Source: Synergistaceae bacterium
Lineage (GTDB): Bacteria; Synergistota; Synergistia; Synergistales; Aminobacteriaceae
Direction of reading: 5' to 3'
NCBI GenBank assembly: GCA_017451025.1
Contig: JAFSSM010000010.1
Span: 37,571 to 101,570 of the forward strand
DNA: 64,000 bases
Part shown: in pieces, positions 35,072 through 44,751 of the stretch
Numbering within the stretch: the stretch's first letter is position 1
Layout: each line of letters starts with the position of its first letter
Made by a program: the position numbers and the translations under genes
Notes under the pieces: generated by a model
Told to the model about the DNA's origin: nothing
The model's database searches: none
The model's input: the letters and a program-made list of their open reading frames with translations, nothing else

Positions 35072-36412
35072 TTGCAGACCCGGAACGACACACAAAAACT
35101 TTCACTCATCAACGGCCGCATACACACGCAATCATCAACAGCTTCGTGCATAACGTTCGAGCACGGACGAATAGTCTCGATTGACGACGAAGCCGCAAGC
35201 CTCAGCGGAAAAGTTATAGACCTTCACGGCAGGACAGTTCTGCCCGGATTCTGCGACTCTGGCCTCGATTTTCTGGACTGGGCGGAGAATCAGGAACGCC
35301 TTAACCTCAGCAATATACGTTCGGCGAAGGAACTTACAGCTTCCCTCACAGCGTGGGCACAGGCAGATTCAAACGAGGCTCCTCTTCGCGGCTGGTACAT
35401 AGCACAGGGACTTCCCGGCACTGTTCACATTTCGCGCGATGACCTCGACGACGCAATTCCTTCACGGCCCTGCGCAGTTATCGACGCGGACAAAACACAC
35501 GCAGTCCTGAACACCCCGGCGATGAGCGAGTTCAACATGCCGCAGGACAACACCGAACTTGAAGGCTTCATTCAGCACCTTCCGCCGCTCAGTCCTGAAG
35601 ACGTAATTTATCTCGTGAAGACTTATGCTCCGAAAGTCAACGCTCTTGGCATCACTGAAGTATGGGCTGATTTTTCGCAGGGCATAGATTCGGGAAAACT
35701 GCTTGATACACTTTTCAACGAGGCATACGAATTTCTGACGTTCAGGCTAAGGGCAAATTTCGGCTTCGAGGACGTGAACACGCTCAACGATTTTCTCGCG
35801 GCAGGACTCAGAACTGGCGACGGTCTTCCGTTCTGCAGGATGGGCGGAATTTTGGTGAACGATTCGCTTAAGCAGGAAGAACAGAAGAACATGATTAATT
35901 CCGCACACGTGTCCGGCTGTCAGATAATTGGCACGAGCAACCAGTACTGCATCAACGCCCTCGAGCGCGTCATAAAGAGGTTCAGGAAAAATTCGCGGCA
36001 TCTTCTGCGCGGCTTCAGCGTGAACAATTCACTGGTTGACCGCATGAGAATTTTGGGGCTTGGCGGCATTGCTGAGGCAGGCCAGAACGACGACAGGCTC
36101 TACGAGACATTCAGGAACGGCATAGTGATTTCCGCAGGGTCAGGTCAGGTTCTAGCATCGCCCTTAAAGAGCATAGGCGGCTTGATCGAGCACGGCCTTA
36201 GCGTTGCAGAAGCGTTGAACGTCTACACTTGGGCCTGTGCGTGGAACGGAGGGACTGAGTCCCGCAGAGGAGAACTAGCAGTCGGGAATGACGCTGATGT
36301 TGTGGTGCTGGAACAGGATCCGTTTTCGGTAAAACCTGAGGAGACAGCTGGAATTGACGTAACAATGACCTTCAGCGCGGGCCGTATGGTCTATGACTCT
36401 GGGGCGGTATAA
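35072..36412 (+). CDS. Amidohydrolase-like protein without the HxH metal motif
   Basis: 446 residues from TTG 35072 (GGGGGAG upstream). The N-terminal strand region and VIDLHGRTVLPGF, and the C-terminal GELAVGNDADVVVLEQDP, match the YtcJ/amidohydrolase-3 group. Where the family has PGFxDSHxH this protein reads PGFCDSGLDF, so both metal-binding His are absent. Two later His of the metal site are also not obvious. It is shorter than typical YtcJ proteins (about 530). It may be an inactive relative with a binding or regulatory role, or use another mechanism. Followed 24 bases later by malQ. Confidence 0.8.
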   Translation: MQTRNDTQKLSLINGRIHTQSSTASCITFEHGRIVSIDDEAASLSGKVIDLHGRTVLPGFCDSGLDFLDWAENQERLNLSNIRSAKELTASLTAWAQADSNEAPLRGWYIAQGLPGTVHISRDDLDDAIPSRPCAVIDADKTHAVLNTPAMSEFNMPQDNTELEGFIQHLPPLSPEDVIYLVKTYAPKVNALGITEVWADFSQGIDSGKLLDTLFNEAYEFLTFRLRANFGFEDVNTLNDFLAAGLRTGDGLPFCRMGGILVNDSLKQEEQKNMINSAHVSGCQIIGTSNQYCINALERVIKRFRKNSRHLLRGFSVNNSLVDRMRILGLGGIAEAGQNDDRLYETFRNGIVISAGSGQVLASPLKSIGGLIEHGLSVAEALNVYTWACAWNGGTESRRGELAVGNDADVVVLEQDPFSVKPEETAGIDVTMTFSAGRMVYDSGAV

Positions 36413-36436
36413 ATTTTTGGGGAGGATATAAATTTC

Positions 36437-37957
36437 ATGACTACAAGACGCAGAGCAGGAATATTACTGCCGGTAACTTCACTGCCTTCACAGTACGGCA
36501 TAGGGGATTTCGGGCCTGAAGCACTGAAGTTTGCGCAGTTTCTTCATGACGCTGGACAAAGTATGTGGCAGGTTCTCCCGATGACGACGATAGACCCGGG
36601 ATGCGGGAACTCTCCGTACAGTCCTACGAGTGCATTTGCGGGGAATTATCTTCTTGTGAGTCCGGAGCTTCTCGTTGAGGACGGCCTGCTGACGGCTGAT
36701 GAACTGAAGAAATTTGCGGCCAAGTATGATTTTGGCGCGACCCCTGAGCGCGTGGATTATGACTCCGCCAGGCTGTTCAAGACAGAGATACTCAGCGCAG
36801 CACATAAGCATTACGCGAAGAAGGGCGGGGGCAAGTTCAAGGAGTTCGTGAAGTCGTCCGAGTGGCTGGAGGATTACGCGTTGTTCAGCGTGATCAAGCA
36901 CACACAGGGCGGACTTGCGTGGTACAGCTGGCCCGAAGAGCTGAGGCATAGGGACGCGAAGGCACTTGCGGACTTCAGGGCGGAATACGCGGAGGAGATT
37001 GCGCTTCAGGAATTTTGCCAGTACATATTTTTCCGGCAGGTGAATGCTCTGCGCGAACACTTGAACGAGCTGAAAATTGAGCTTGTCGGGGATATGCCGC
37101 TGTACGTTACGATGGACTGTGCTGATGTGTGGCAGAAACCCGGCCTGTTCGACCTGGACGAGGACTTGAACCCGGTAACGGTTGCGGGAGTTCCGCCGGA
37201 CTACTTCAGCGCAACGGGACAGCTTTGGGGGAATCCGTGCTACAAGTGGAAAGCACACGAGGCTGACGGCTTCAAGTGGTGGATAGACAGGCTCAAGAAC
37301 CTGCTCTCGATGTTCGACAGAGTCAGGATTGACCATTTCAGGGGGCTTGTTGCGTACTGGGCAGTCCCCAACGGCGAAGAGACGGCGAAAAATGGCGAGT
37401 GGGTAGATGTTCCGTACAAGAAGTTCTTTGCGGCATTGAAGGAGAATTTCCCGGAAATGCCCTTCTGGGCGGAAAATCTGGGGATAATTACTCCGGACGT
37501 TGAGGAAGTAAGGCAGGAGTACGAGATGCCCGGAATGACGGTGCTTCATTTTGCGTGGAGCAATCCTGCGGATAATCCGTATGCTCCGCACAACCACACA
37601 AGAAGCAGCGTAGTCTACACAGGGACTCACGACAACAACACCTCTAAGGGCTGGTTCGACAACGACGCTTCGGAGGGAGAAATCCGGAATTTCTCGGCGT
37701 ATATCGGCCGGGACGTGATGGACGGGTATATCTTCACGTCGGAAGTTACGAGGCTTGCGGTGAGTTCCGTAGCTGATACCGCGATAATTCCCATGCAGGA
37801 CTATCTGCGGCTCGGAGCTGAAGCGAGAATCAACGTACCTTCCACTCCGTCGGGCAATTGGTCGTGGAGGATGAAGGACGGTGCGATTCCTGACGGGCTG
37901 GCGGACAGAATCAAGGCGGCCTGCAAATTGTACGGAAGAGCTTTGCCGGAAGAATAA
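36437..37957 (+). CDS. malQ: 4-alpha-glucanotransferase (amylomaltase)
   Basis: 506 residues, GH77 family, normal length. It transfers alpha-1,4-glucan segments and releases glucose from maltodextrin or glycogen breakdown. Visible motifs: LPVTSLPSQYGIGDFG at the start, GDMPLYV, the nucleophile Asp in RIDHFRG, the acid/base Glu in AENLGIITP, and the third Asp in THDNNTSKGW. Cytoplasmic. GGGGAGG precedes ATG 36437. The end is marked by a bidirectional terminator shared with the convergent peptidase gene. Confidence 0.97.
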   Translation: MTTRRRAGILLPVTSLPSQYGIGDFGPEALKFAQFLHDAGQSMWQVLPMTTIDPGCGNSPYSPTSAFAGNYLLVSPELLVEDGLLTADELKKFAAKYDFGATPERVDYDSARLFKTEILSAAHKHYAKKGGGKFKEFVKSSEWLEDYALFSVIKHTQGGLAWYSWPEELRHRDAKALADFRAEYAEEIALQEFCQYIFFRQVNALREHLNELKIELVGDMPLYVTMDCADVWQKPGLFDLDEDLNPVTVAGVPPDYFSATGQLWGNPCYKWKAHEADGFKWWIDRLKNLLSMFDRVRIDHFRGLVAYWAVPNGEETAKNGEWVDVPYKKFFAALKENFPEMPFWAENLGIITPDVEEVRQEYEMPGMTVLHFAWSNPADNPYAPHNHTRSSVVYTGTHDNNTSKGWFDNDASEGEIRNFSAYIGRDVMDGYIFTSEVTRLAVSSVADTAIIPMQDYLRLGAEARINVPSTPSGNWSWRMKDGAIPDGLADRIKAACKLYGRALPEE

Positions 37958-37977
37958 TTGTTGCTGGAAAAAAATAT

Positions 37978-38012
37978 CCCGCCCTCCGGAATGTGAGAGC
38001 GGGTTTTGTTTT
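37978..38012. terminator. Bidirectional terminator between malQ and the convergent peptidase gene
   Basis: CCCGCCCTC (from 37978) pairs with GAGAGCGGG (to 38003). On the plus side TTTTGTTTT follows; on the minus side ATATTTTTTT follows. It therefore can stop transcripts from both directions. Confidence 0.85.
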
Positions 38013-38718
38013 ACAGAGGGAATCTTTTCTGCGGAGGAGCCAGGAGCTTGCGGGCAACGTTAAGCGTGTTCAGCCATTCGTCATAGACTATGTGCTCCTG
38101 CCCTGTGTGTTCCAGATAGTACCCTACACTGAGATTAGCTCCGCAGACCTTGTCGCAGAGAATGCGTATATCAGTCGATGAAGCCTTGTCTGCCTCCTTG
38201 TAGCCGGTATTGTCCTCTATGAACTTCATGAACTCCTCGCTTACCGGAATATCGTAGACCTTGTAGTCCGTTGCGTTCCTCCTGTCGAACTGAAGGATAT
38301 AGCTGTGATTATTCAGTTCGGCGAAAAGTTCCGGGTTGCGCTCCTGAATTGTATGCGAACCCTCACAGCCAATTTCCTCGTCGTTGGTGATGAGCAGTGA
38401 GTGCCCGGATTCCCGGAGCTGCCACAGAATCGCACACCCTGCTCTGTCGTCAGCACCTATTCCGCCGTCAGAATCACCGCTCCTGTACACTCCGTCCTCG
38501 AAGATAACTTTATGCCTGCCCTTCACGTAGAACACAGTATCAGCATGAGCCACGAGCAAAACTCTGTCCTTGCGCGAGCCTGGAACGTAGACGCAGTATG
38601 TGTAGTCAATATGTTCACACCTTCTTGAATTGGGAAGGGTGAGGAATTTTTCGAACACTTCTTCTGCTGTTGACATGTCATAGCTCAAAAATTTTTCGAG
38701 TGCTTCCTTATCTGTCAT
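38011..38718 (-). CDS. Zinc metallopeptidase of the M20/M28/M42 type
   Basis: 235 residues. Two-metal site appears complete: His58 and Asp60 (LLVAHADTV), Asp90 or Asp91 (GGIGADDRAG), Glu114 and Glu115 (TNDEEIGCEGS), Asp145 (FDRR) and His209. Small size and lack of the lid/dimerisation domain resemble minimal aminopeptidases. Cytoplasmic, no signal. It starts 2 bases after the end of the preceding ankyrin gene, so it is the last gene of the ankyrin operon and may act together with those proteins. Confidence 0.85.
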   Translation of the reverse strand: MTDKEALEKFLSYDMSTAEEVFEKFLTLPNSRRCEHIDYTYCVYVPGSRKDRVLLVAHADTVFYVKGRHKVIFEDGVYRSGDSDGGIGADDRAGCAILWQLRESGHSLLITNDEEIGCEGSHTIQERNPELFAELNNHSYILQFDRRNATDYKVYDIPVSEEFMKFIEDNTGYKEADKASSTDIRILCDKVCGANLSVGYYLEHTGQEHIVYDEWLNTLNVARKLLAPPQKRFPL

Positions 38719-38720
38719 TA

Positions 38721-40193
38721 TTATTCCTCCTCAAAATTAAGTCCGTATTTCCTCAATGTCTCTATTGCTTCGTTGTCATAGCCGCGCCGCTTTTTGGCTT
38801 TTGTCGTCTCGCGTGTGTAAAAATTCCTGTCTATCCACCTTAGTGCTCCGAAATCTCCGCCCCCCTCAATCAAAATAGTCATCTTCTCAATGTCCGAGTT
38901 CTTGGCCGCGTAGGATAAAGCTGTCTCACCATATGCATCCTGCAGCGACACATCAGCCCCGCGTTCAATGAGGTACTTCACGCTCTCAGGCTCATTGAAC
39001 ACCGCCGCCAGCATCAGCGTGGTGCAGCCTTCAAGTGTTCCTGTGTTGATATGCGCTCCCTTGTCGAGAACTTCCCCAATTTCTGCCGGACTGCCCCACA
39101 AAGATCTCACGAACAGGTCAAGGTCCAGGTCCGGCAAACCAGAATCCTCAACCGCAAGGATAATTTCGTGCAGAACATTATCAAGCATGTTGCGCTGGTA
39201 TGTGTGGAAGTTACCGCCGCTTCTCGAGAGCCAGCTTTCGCATCTGCCGTTGTCTATCTTGTCCCCTATGGTATAGTCCGCACCGTTCCTCAAAAGTACC
39301 TTCACTACCTCAAACATTCTTCCGTTTGACGCGGCCTTCCCGCACGCAAACATCAAGGGAGTGATTCTCTTCCTGTTGACTGCGTTGACATCAGCTCCGG
39401 CATCAATGAGAACCTGTGCCGCTTCTTCCGGCTTGAAGTAATACCCGTCGCCGCCATACATTCCAATGTGGTGCAGTGCTGTCCACCCGGCCAAGTCCTT
39501 AGTGTTCGGGTCATTGGACTTAAGGAGTTCCTTCATCGCAAGGGGAGTCGGAGCGTGCCACAGGGCATTAGTCCTCGTGCCCTGGCAGGGATAAGCACAA
39601 GGCATAAACTCACTGTTAATTGACTTCTCGAAGAATGCATCAGCCTCACGTTTGGGTAAAAACTTCCTGTCCTGAAGAATGTCAGGGTTATAGTCCAAGC
39701 CGAAGAATGATGCTGAAGAATAATCACTGCTTAGGCCGGGAATCTCTATTCCGTGCCGGGCAAACACCTTCAGAATTTCGCTCCCTTTGTCCAGTTTGCG
39801 CTTGAACTCTGCAGCATCGGTCTCCGGACAAAGATTCATCCTGAGATTCCACGCTATGCCCTTCATGAAAAGCATTGAGGCATCCGCACCTTCATCAAGC
39901 AGGAGGTCGAGAATATCCGCCCGGCCATTTTTCATTGCGATATACAGCGGCGAAACTTCGGGAAACGGCCTGTTCAGCGTGGGAGTGTCCGCGTAATCTA
40001 TGTCTGCTCCTCTATAGATGCAGGCTTTCACGAGTTCGGGTGAACCTGCTATCAGTGCCGCAGTGTACAGGTTCATATCCCCGAAAGCTCCTTCGCAGAA
40101 ATCGATGCTCAATCCTTTATTGACGGCATTAATGAGCTGTTCGCCGGTGTTCTGCCTGAAGACTTCCTCAAAAAATCCATTAAGCTCCATCAA
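38721..40193 (-). CDS. Ankyrin-repeat protein, 490 residues
   Basis: No signal peptide. Ankyrin repeats at residues about 36-105, 235-305 and 370-450 (for example LIDAGADVNAVNRK and LIERGADVSLQDAYGETAL). Between the first two groups, residues 112-270 contain a non-ankyrin unit (IAWNLRMN, EFKRKLDKGSEILKVFARHGI, then APTPLAMKELL and ALHHIGMYGG..YYF) found twice more in the 913-residue neighbour. Functions of such proteins in bacteria are mostly unknown; protein-protein binding is likely. It is 2 bases downstream of the 913-residue gene. Confidence 0.85.
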   Translation of the reverse strand: MMELNGFFEEVFRQNTGEQLINAVNKGLSIDFCEGAFGDMNLYTAALIAGSPELVKACIYRGADIDYADTPTLNRPFPEVSPLYIAMKNGRADILDLLLDEGADASMLFMKGIAWNLRMNLCPETDAAEFKRKLDKGSEILKVFARHGIEIPGLSSDYSSASFFGLDYNPDILQDRKFLPKREADAFFEKSINSEFMPCAYPCQGTRTNALWHAPTPLAMKELLKSNDPNTKDLAGWTALHHIGMYGGDGYYFKPEEAAQVLIDAGADVNAVNRKRITPLMFACGKAASNGRMFEVVKVLLRNGADYTIGDKIDNGRCESWLSRSGGNFHTYQRNMLDNVLHEIILAVEDSGLPDLDLDLFVRSLWGSPAEIGEVLDKGAHINTGTLEGCTTLMLAAVFNEPESVKYLIERGADVSLQDAYGETALSYAAKNSDIEKMTILIEGGGDFGALRWIDRNFYTRETTKAKKRRGYDNEAIETLRKYGLNFEEE

Positions 40194-40195
40194 AA

Positions 40196-42937
40196 TTAAT
40201 CCTCCTCATTCATGAGCGGTTCAGGGTCTGCCCCCGCCCTCAATAATGCCTCCACAAAACCGTATTTGCCATGAGCTGCCGCCGCACTCAGTGCAGAACT
40301 TCCCATCGGAGTCTTTCTGTTGAGGTCAGCACCAAGTTCCGCAAGCACAGCAACCTTTTCCGGGAATACCGGCAGCATCAGCGGAGTGTAGCCTCTCTGA
40401 CTCTTCACGTTCACATCCGCACCGTCAGCAAGTACCTCGAGAATTTTGCGCACATCACCATCGAGCGCGGCAGCTATCAGGCTGTTATTGGCCTTGCCCC
40501 TCCCGTAAATAAGAGTCCTCAGCACCTCAATAAACATCAATTCGGCTGTTCTATGTCCCTTGAAGAATATCTGCCTCTGAAACGCATTGATGTTAGTGTA
40601 GTCCTCATCATTCAGCTTGGCCCGGACAGTTTCGCCTTCACTGTCCTCCTTCGTAATGTCCGCACCGGCATTCAGCAGGGCATAGGCACAAATTGCCGAT
40701 TTGCTCCAGAACGTCAGCAGAAGCGGGAGAGCACCATCTTCACTAAGGGCGTTGGGGTCAATGCCATGCTCACAGGCAACGCTTATCATTCCGGCAGGGT
40801 CAAAGTAATTTTTCCCGTGCAGTGCCAGAATGTGAAGGATGTTATCCTCGCCTTCATCATCGTCGTCGTCGCAGGTAATGAAATCTTCGGGCGTGAAGCT
40901 GGCTCTGATTCTTGCGCGCCTTTCGTCATCACGCGTAACGAAATCCTCCGGGCTGAACATACGCGACAACTTCTCCATGTATTCCTCCGGCATCGGGAAA
41001 TCTGACATCGGGAAATCGTCGTCAGTCTGTTCCTGAGAATCGTCCTCAAGAACTTTGCGCAGTGCCATCGGCGAAGCAGCATGTCTCTGCTTAGTCAGGG
41101 CATCGTAGAAAATCGGCATATTCTCGTAGGCATTGCTGAAACGGCACCAGTCCGCAGAAACATAGCTAAGCTCCCTGTCGCGGTAATCACGCAGAGGAAT
41201 ATCGTCAAGTTCGTTCAGCATCCGGAGAATCTCCGCTCCCTTGTTGAGCTTTTCCCTGAAGACCTCGGCTTCAGGTTCAGGCACATCATTAACGACTAAC
41301 TCCCAGCCTATTTCGCGAAGTATGTCGAAGGCGCGGATATCATCTTCGTCTATAATTTTTCTCAGCGCACCAGCGTCATATGAACGTATAGCTTTGAGCA
41401 TCAAAAAATCATCGTCATCATCTGTCTCAACGTGATTTCCCAGATACACGCCGCCCTTCAGGAGCAGAGCAAGTACATCTTCATCCACATACCCCTTGTA
41501 GAGGAAGATACCCAGTGCTGTTTGTCCCTTAAGATTCTTCAGCGAAGTATCAGCTCCGTATCTAAGAAGCATCTTCATTATCTCGGTGCTGTTGTGCTTG
41601 TTGTAGAACATCAGCGCAGTCATGCCTTCTCTGTCTTGGGCATTGACGTTCGCTCCGTGCTGAAGGAGCATTTCTGCCATCATGTGCGTCCTGTAATGCA
41701 TGTTCCGTTTTTTCAGGCACGCGAGCAACGGAGTATCGCCATCAGCATTGAGTGAGTCAACATCAACTCCGCATTTCAGGAACAGTTCAGCAATTTCCAT
41801 ATCCTCACTCTCAAGAAATACCTTACTGAAAATATGCGTGTAAGGAGTTTCGCCGTCATTGTCCCTGATGTTCGGGTCTGCTCCGTTCTGTACGAGGAGT
41901 TCTGCTGTTGCGTAGTCTCTGTTAATAACGGCTTCGCGGAGGGCAGTCTCGCCGCAATAGTTCTGCATGTCGACAACCGCACCGGCATTTATGAGCCGGG
42001 ATACTGTATCCGAATTGTCGCTGTATGCCGCAAACATCAATGGAGTATATTTCCATTTATTGGTCTGGACGTTGACGTTGATGTTAGGTTCGCGGCTGAG
42101 GATGTCGCTTACTGCGGAGGCTTCTCCGGAATATGCGGCAGCTATCAGGTCAAGTTCTGAGGAAGTCAGCTGTGATTCTTTGTGCATAAGGCGAATCATT
42201 TCCTCAATGAATGCCTTTCTGCAATCACAATAATCGTCGCCAAATTCGCCAACATTCGCACAATCCCTCAGTTCTTCGTCATCGAGGACCGCACCATGCT
42301 CAATAAGCAGTCTCATCAGCGGAGCTTCGTTGTAGTTTTTGCTCAGGACAGATGCCGAATACCACAGAGATTGTGCTTCATCATCGATAACTTTTGCGCC
42401 ATTCGCGAAGAGTATACGCATCATCTCGTCGGGCCTGAAGTATTCCTCCGGATGAATGGCCAAGTAGTGCAGTGCTGTGCGCCCGATTGTGTCCTTGAGG
42501 TTCACGTTCCCTCCTTCAGCGAGCATTATCTTCAAGGCTTCGGGAGACTGGGCGAGCCACATAGCACCTTTCGGGTTGTCGTAATAGACCCGTGTTTTTC
42601 TGCCAGACTCTACAATTTTCAGGCTCACTACAGAGTATTCTTCATAGTCCTTGCCGATACCGTCAATGTATATGCCATTTTCCGCGAGTATCCGGAGAAT
42701 TGAGTGGCCGCGCGTGAGCGTGTCGCGGAAGGCCTTCACACCATCTATCTCGTCGCTTTCAGGAAGAAGATTCCTGCGGGTGTGCCAGCTAATATATTCT
42801 TCATCGTCGTCCGCTCTCAGAATCCCTATATCTTCTCCATCCCTGATTGCAGACTCCAAATCTTCAGGGTTAAGTTTCGTGATTGCCTTGATGATGGTAT
42901 TACGTTCTGAGTGAAGCTGTTCGCTGAATATGCCCAT
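40196..42937 (-). CDS. Large ankyrin-repeat protein, 913 residues
   Basis: Cytoplasmic by sequence. Ankyrin repeats dominate residues about 265-520 (RLINAGAVVDMQNYCGETAL, LLVQNGADPNIRDNDGETP, LLQHGANVNAQDREGMTAL) and 830-905. Two copies of a composite unit flank them: residues 49-185 and about 536-726, sharing a Trp-centred motif, a PE...F+..L..G..IL helix, an SP.AL+..L helix and an ALH.LA.H...YF.P..M segment. The second copy has an acidic insertion (TDDDF..., CDDDDDEGED). The start overlaps the stop of the upstream broken ankyrin gene by one base (TAATG). Part of a four-gene operon. Confidence 0.88.
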   Translation of the reverse strand: MGIFSEQLHSERNTIIKAITKLNPEDLESAIRDGEDIGILRADDDEEYISWHTRRNLLPESDEIDGVKAFRDTLTRGHSILRILAENGIYIDGIGKDYEEYSVVSLKIVESGRKTRVYYDNPKGAMWLAQSPEALKIMLAEGGNVNLKDTIGRTALHYLAIHPEEYFRPDEMMRILFANGAKVIDDEAQSLWYSASVLSKNYNEAPLMRLLIEHGAVLDDEELRDCANVGEFGDDYCDCRKAFIEEMIRLMHKESQLTSSELDLIAAAYSGEASAVSDILSREPNINVNVQTNKWKYTPLMFAAYSDNSDTVSRLINAGAVVDMQNYCGETALREAVINRDYATAELLVQNGADPNIRDNDGETPYTHIFSKVFLESEDMEIAELFLKCGVDVDSLNADGDTPLLACLKKRNMHYRTHMMAEMLLQHGANVNAQDREGMTALMFYNKHNSTEIMKMLLRYGADTSLKNLKGQTALGIFLYKGYVDEDVLALLLKGGVYLGNHVETDDDDDFLMLKAIRSYDAGALRKIIDEDDIRAFDILREIGWELVVNDVPEPEAEVFREKLNKGAEILRMLNELDDIPLRDYRDRELSYVSADWCRFSNAYENMPIFYDALTKQRHAASPMALRKVLEDDSQEQTDDDFPMSDFPMPEEYMEKLSRMFSPEDFVTRDDERRARIRASFTPEDFITCDDDDDEGEDNILHILALHGKNYFDPAGMISVACEHGIDPNALSEDGALPLLLTFWSKSAICAYALLNAGADITKEDSEGETVRAKLNDEDYTNINAFQRQIFFKGHRTAELMFIEVLRTLIYGRGKANNSLIAAALDGDVRKILEVLADGADVNVKSQRGYTPLMLPVFPEKVAVLAELGADLNRKTPMGSSALSAAAAHGKYGFVEALLRAGADPEPLMNEED

Positions 42938-44667
42938 TATTTTGCTCCCCCCTGCTTCAGCATGTCGATTATGTCTTGTTTATCCGTGTAGTCTATTGCT
43001 CTTTTGCCCTCGCTGTTCACAATTTCGGGGTCTGCTCCCAGCGCAAGAATTGTACGTATCGCTGTGAACTTGGCCTCATGCTTGCAGGGATTGTCGCGCA
43101 CTGCCTTGATGAGTGCAGTATCTCCGTTCTCGTCATGAGCGTTCACCATGAAGCCGGACACTCCTGGAGTTATCGGGTAATCATCGCCGCTTATCGTCCT
43201 ATAAAGCTCATGGTTCGTATAGCTTGGTTTTCTGTTGAATGTCCTGGCAAAAGTCATTAACATTGTCTCGCCGTCAAGAGCTTTGCCTTTCGTGTATTTC
43301 TCCATAGCGTAGTACACAGCATTCTTGCCCTCGTTGTTCGCTATGTTCTTATCACAGCCTGCCGCAAGCATAACATCAATCATCCGACCCTTTAACATTA
43401 TATGTTTCTTGTTGTCCCGCACTGCCTTGATGATAGCCGTATCACCATTTACATCCTGAGCGTTCACAAAATCAAGCGGAAGTTCTGCCTCTTCAAGCTG
43501 CTTAGTGTCAGGGTTGTACTTCCTCATTGCCATATACTTTGCCAGCACTTCGCTGTAATGCCTCCGGGCCATAATCATAAACGCTGTCTCACCCTCGACG
43601 TGTCTTCCTGTCCCAGTGGCGCAGACAAAGCCCGGATTTGCACCATAATTCAACAGAGAACAAGCAATGTTAGGGTCCTTGCATCTCGACAACGCCAGAG
43701 TCAGGGCAGTATCTCCTGCAGAATTAACGAGGTCAGGCTTCGCGCCGGCCTTGAGCAGTTCATCAACAGCTTCCGTATCCGGCAGTTCATAATAAGCTGG
43801 CTCATCTGTGCGTTACAGCACAGCCTTCATCAGCGGAGTGCTGCCCTTCTTGTCGGGAATGTTGGGATTTGCTCCTTTCCTCAGCAATAATTTCAGCACA
43901 TCTACATCGTTTTTGTCCGCCGCAAGGAATAACGCCGTCTCGCCGTTTGGGTTCTGAACATCCATATCCGCCCCGGCATCTATCAGCATCTCCGCAATAT
44001 CGAACTTCCTACGTCTCAACGCCGCAAGCAGTGCCCCGCAATTCACATCAGCACCCGCCTCAATCAGCAGCCTTACGCATTCCATGTCAGTATCTTTAAG
44101 GTAAGGCGGCTTTTTGTCCGCAAACATCAGCAGTATAGGTATGAAATGGTACTTCTCAATGCCAGGTGATGAATAACCGCCTATAACGTTAGGGTCAGCT
44201 CCGGCATCAAGCAGCATCTTCACAATTTCAGGGCTTGAGCCTATTGTGAACTGCAGAGGACTCATCACATACTTATTGGCAAAATTGACATCAGCACCTC
44301 AGTCGATCAACAGCCTTATCATTTCGAGTGCAAGTGAAGTATTATCTACCTCTGCTGCAAGTGCCAACGGAGTAATCCCGCAGTGCCATGCATTGGGATT
44401 TGCTCCAGCCTCAATTAATGTTCGAGCCATTTTGAAGTAGAAATCTGCTTTTTCGGGGAAAAGCATGAATTTCCAGGTCGTTATGTGAAGCAGAGTCTCC
44501 TTTTCTTCGTTGGCGGCATTGGGCGAAATTGCTCCTGCCTTCACCATCGACATAACTATTTCGTCAGTCTCAACCGGAGTCAGCAGAGTGTAAAAGAACT
44601 CTTCAGGAAATTTCTGCCACATCCTGCAGCCAATAAGTCCTGTAAGTTTTCCGAGCAGTTCTCTCAA
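42937..44667 (-). pseudogene. Ankyrin-repeat gene with two in-frame stop codons
   Basis: One continuous frame of 577 codons from TTG 44667 (GGAGG upstream) is cut by TGA 44301-44299 and TAA 43815-43813. Reading through, ankyrin repeats continue smoothly on both sides: RLLID-stop-GADVNFAN and TPLMKAVL-stop-RTDEPAYYELPD. No frameshift occurs. Each stop could arise by a single C to T change (CGA to TGA, CAA to TAA). Downstream pieces with internal starts (GTG 44268, TTG 43692) lack convincing ribosome sites. First gene of the ankyrin operon, facing the WYL regulator. Likely inactivated recently. Confidence 0.7.
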
Positions 44668-44706
44668 TTTTTGCGGAAGCCTCCGTCTTCGTTGGAATGG
44701 TGGTAT

Positions 44707-44740
44707 TATACGGCAGAGGGTACGTCAATATACGGCGGAG
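44707..44740. promoter_or_regulatory. Pair of 12-base direct repeats between the ankyrin operon and the WYL regulator
   Basis: TATACGGCAGAG at 44707-44718 and TATACGGCGGAG at 44729-44740 differ in one base and start 22 bases apart, two helical turns. They fill most of the 84-base space between the divergent genes, so they are a good candidate operator for the WYL protein. Confidence 0.5.
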
Positions 44741-44751
44741 TGTGATGGGTT

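Noticed and set aside
43813..44301. Recoded stop codons (selenocysteine or pyrrolysine)
   Set aside because: The interruptions are TGA and TAA in one gene and TAG in another, with no SECIS-like hairpin seen, and all three codons serve as normal stops in the window.
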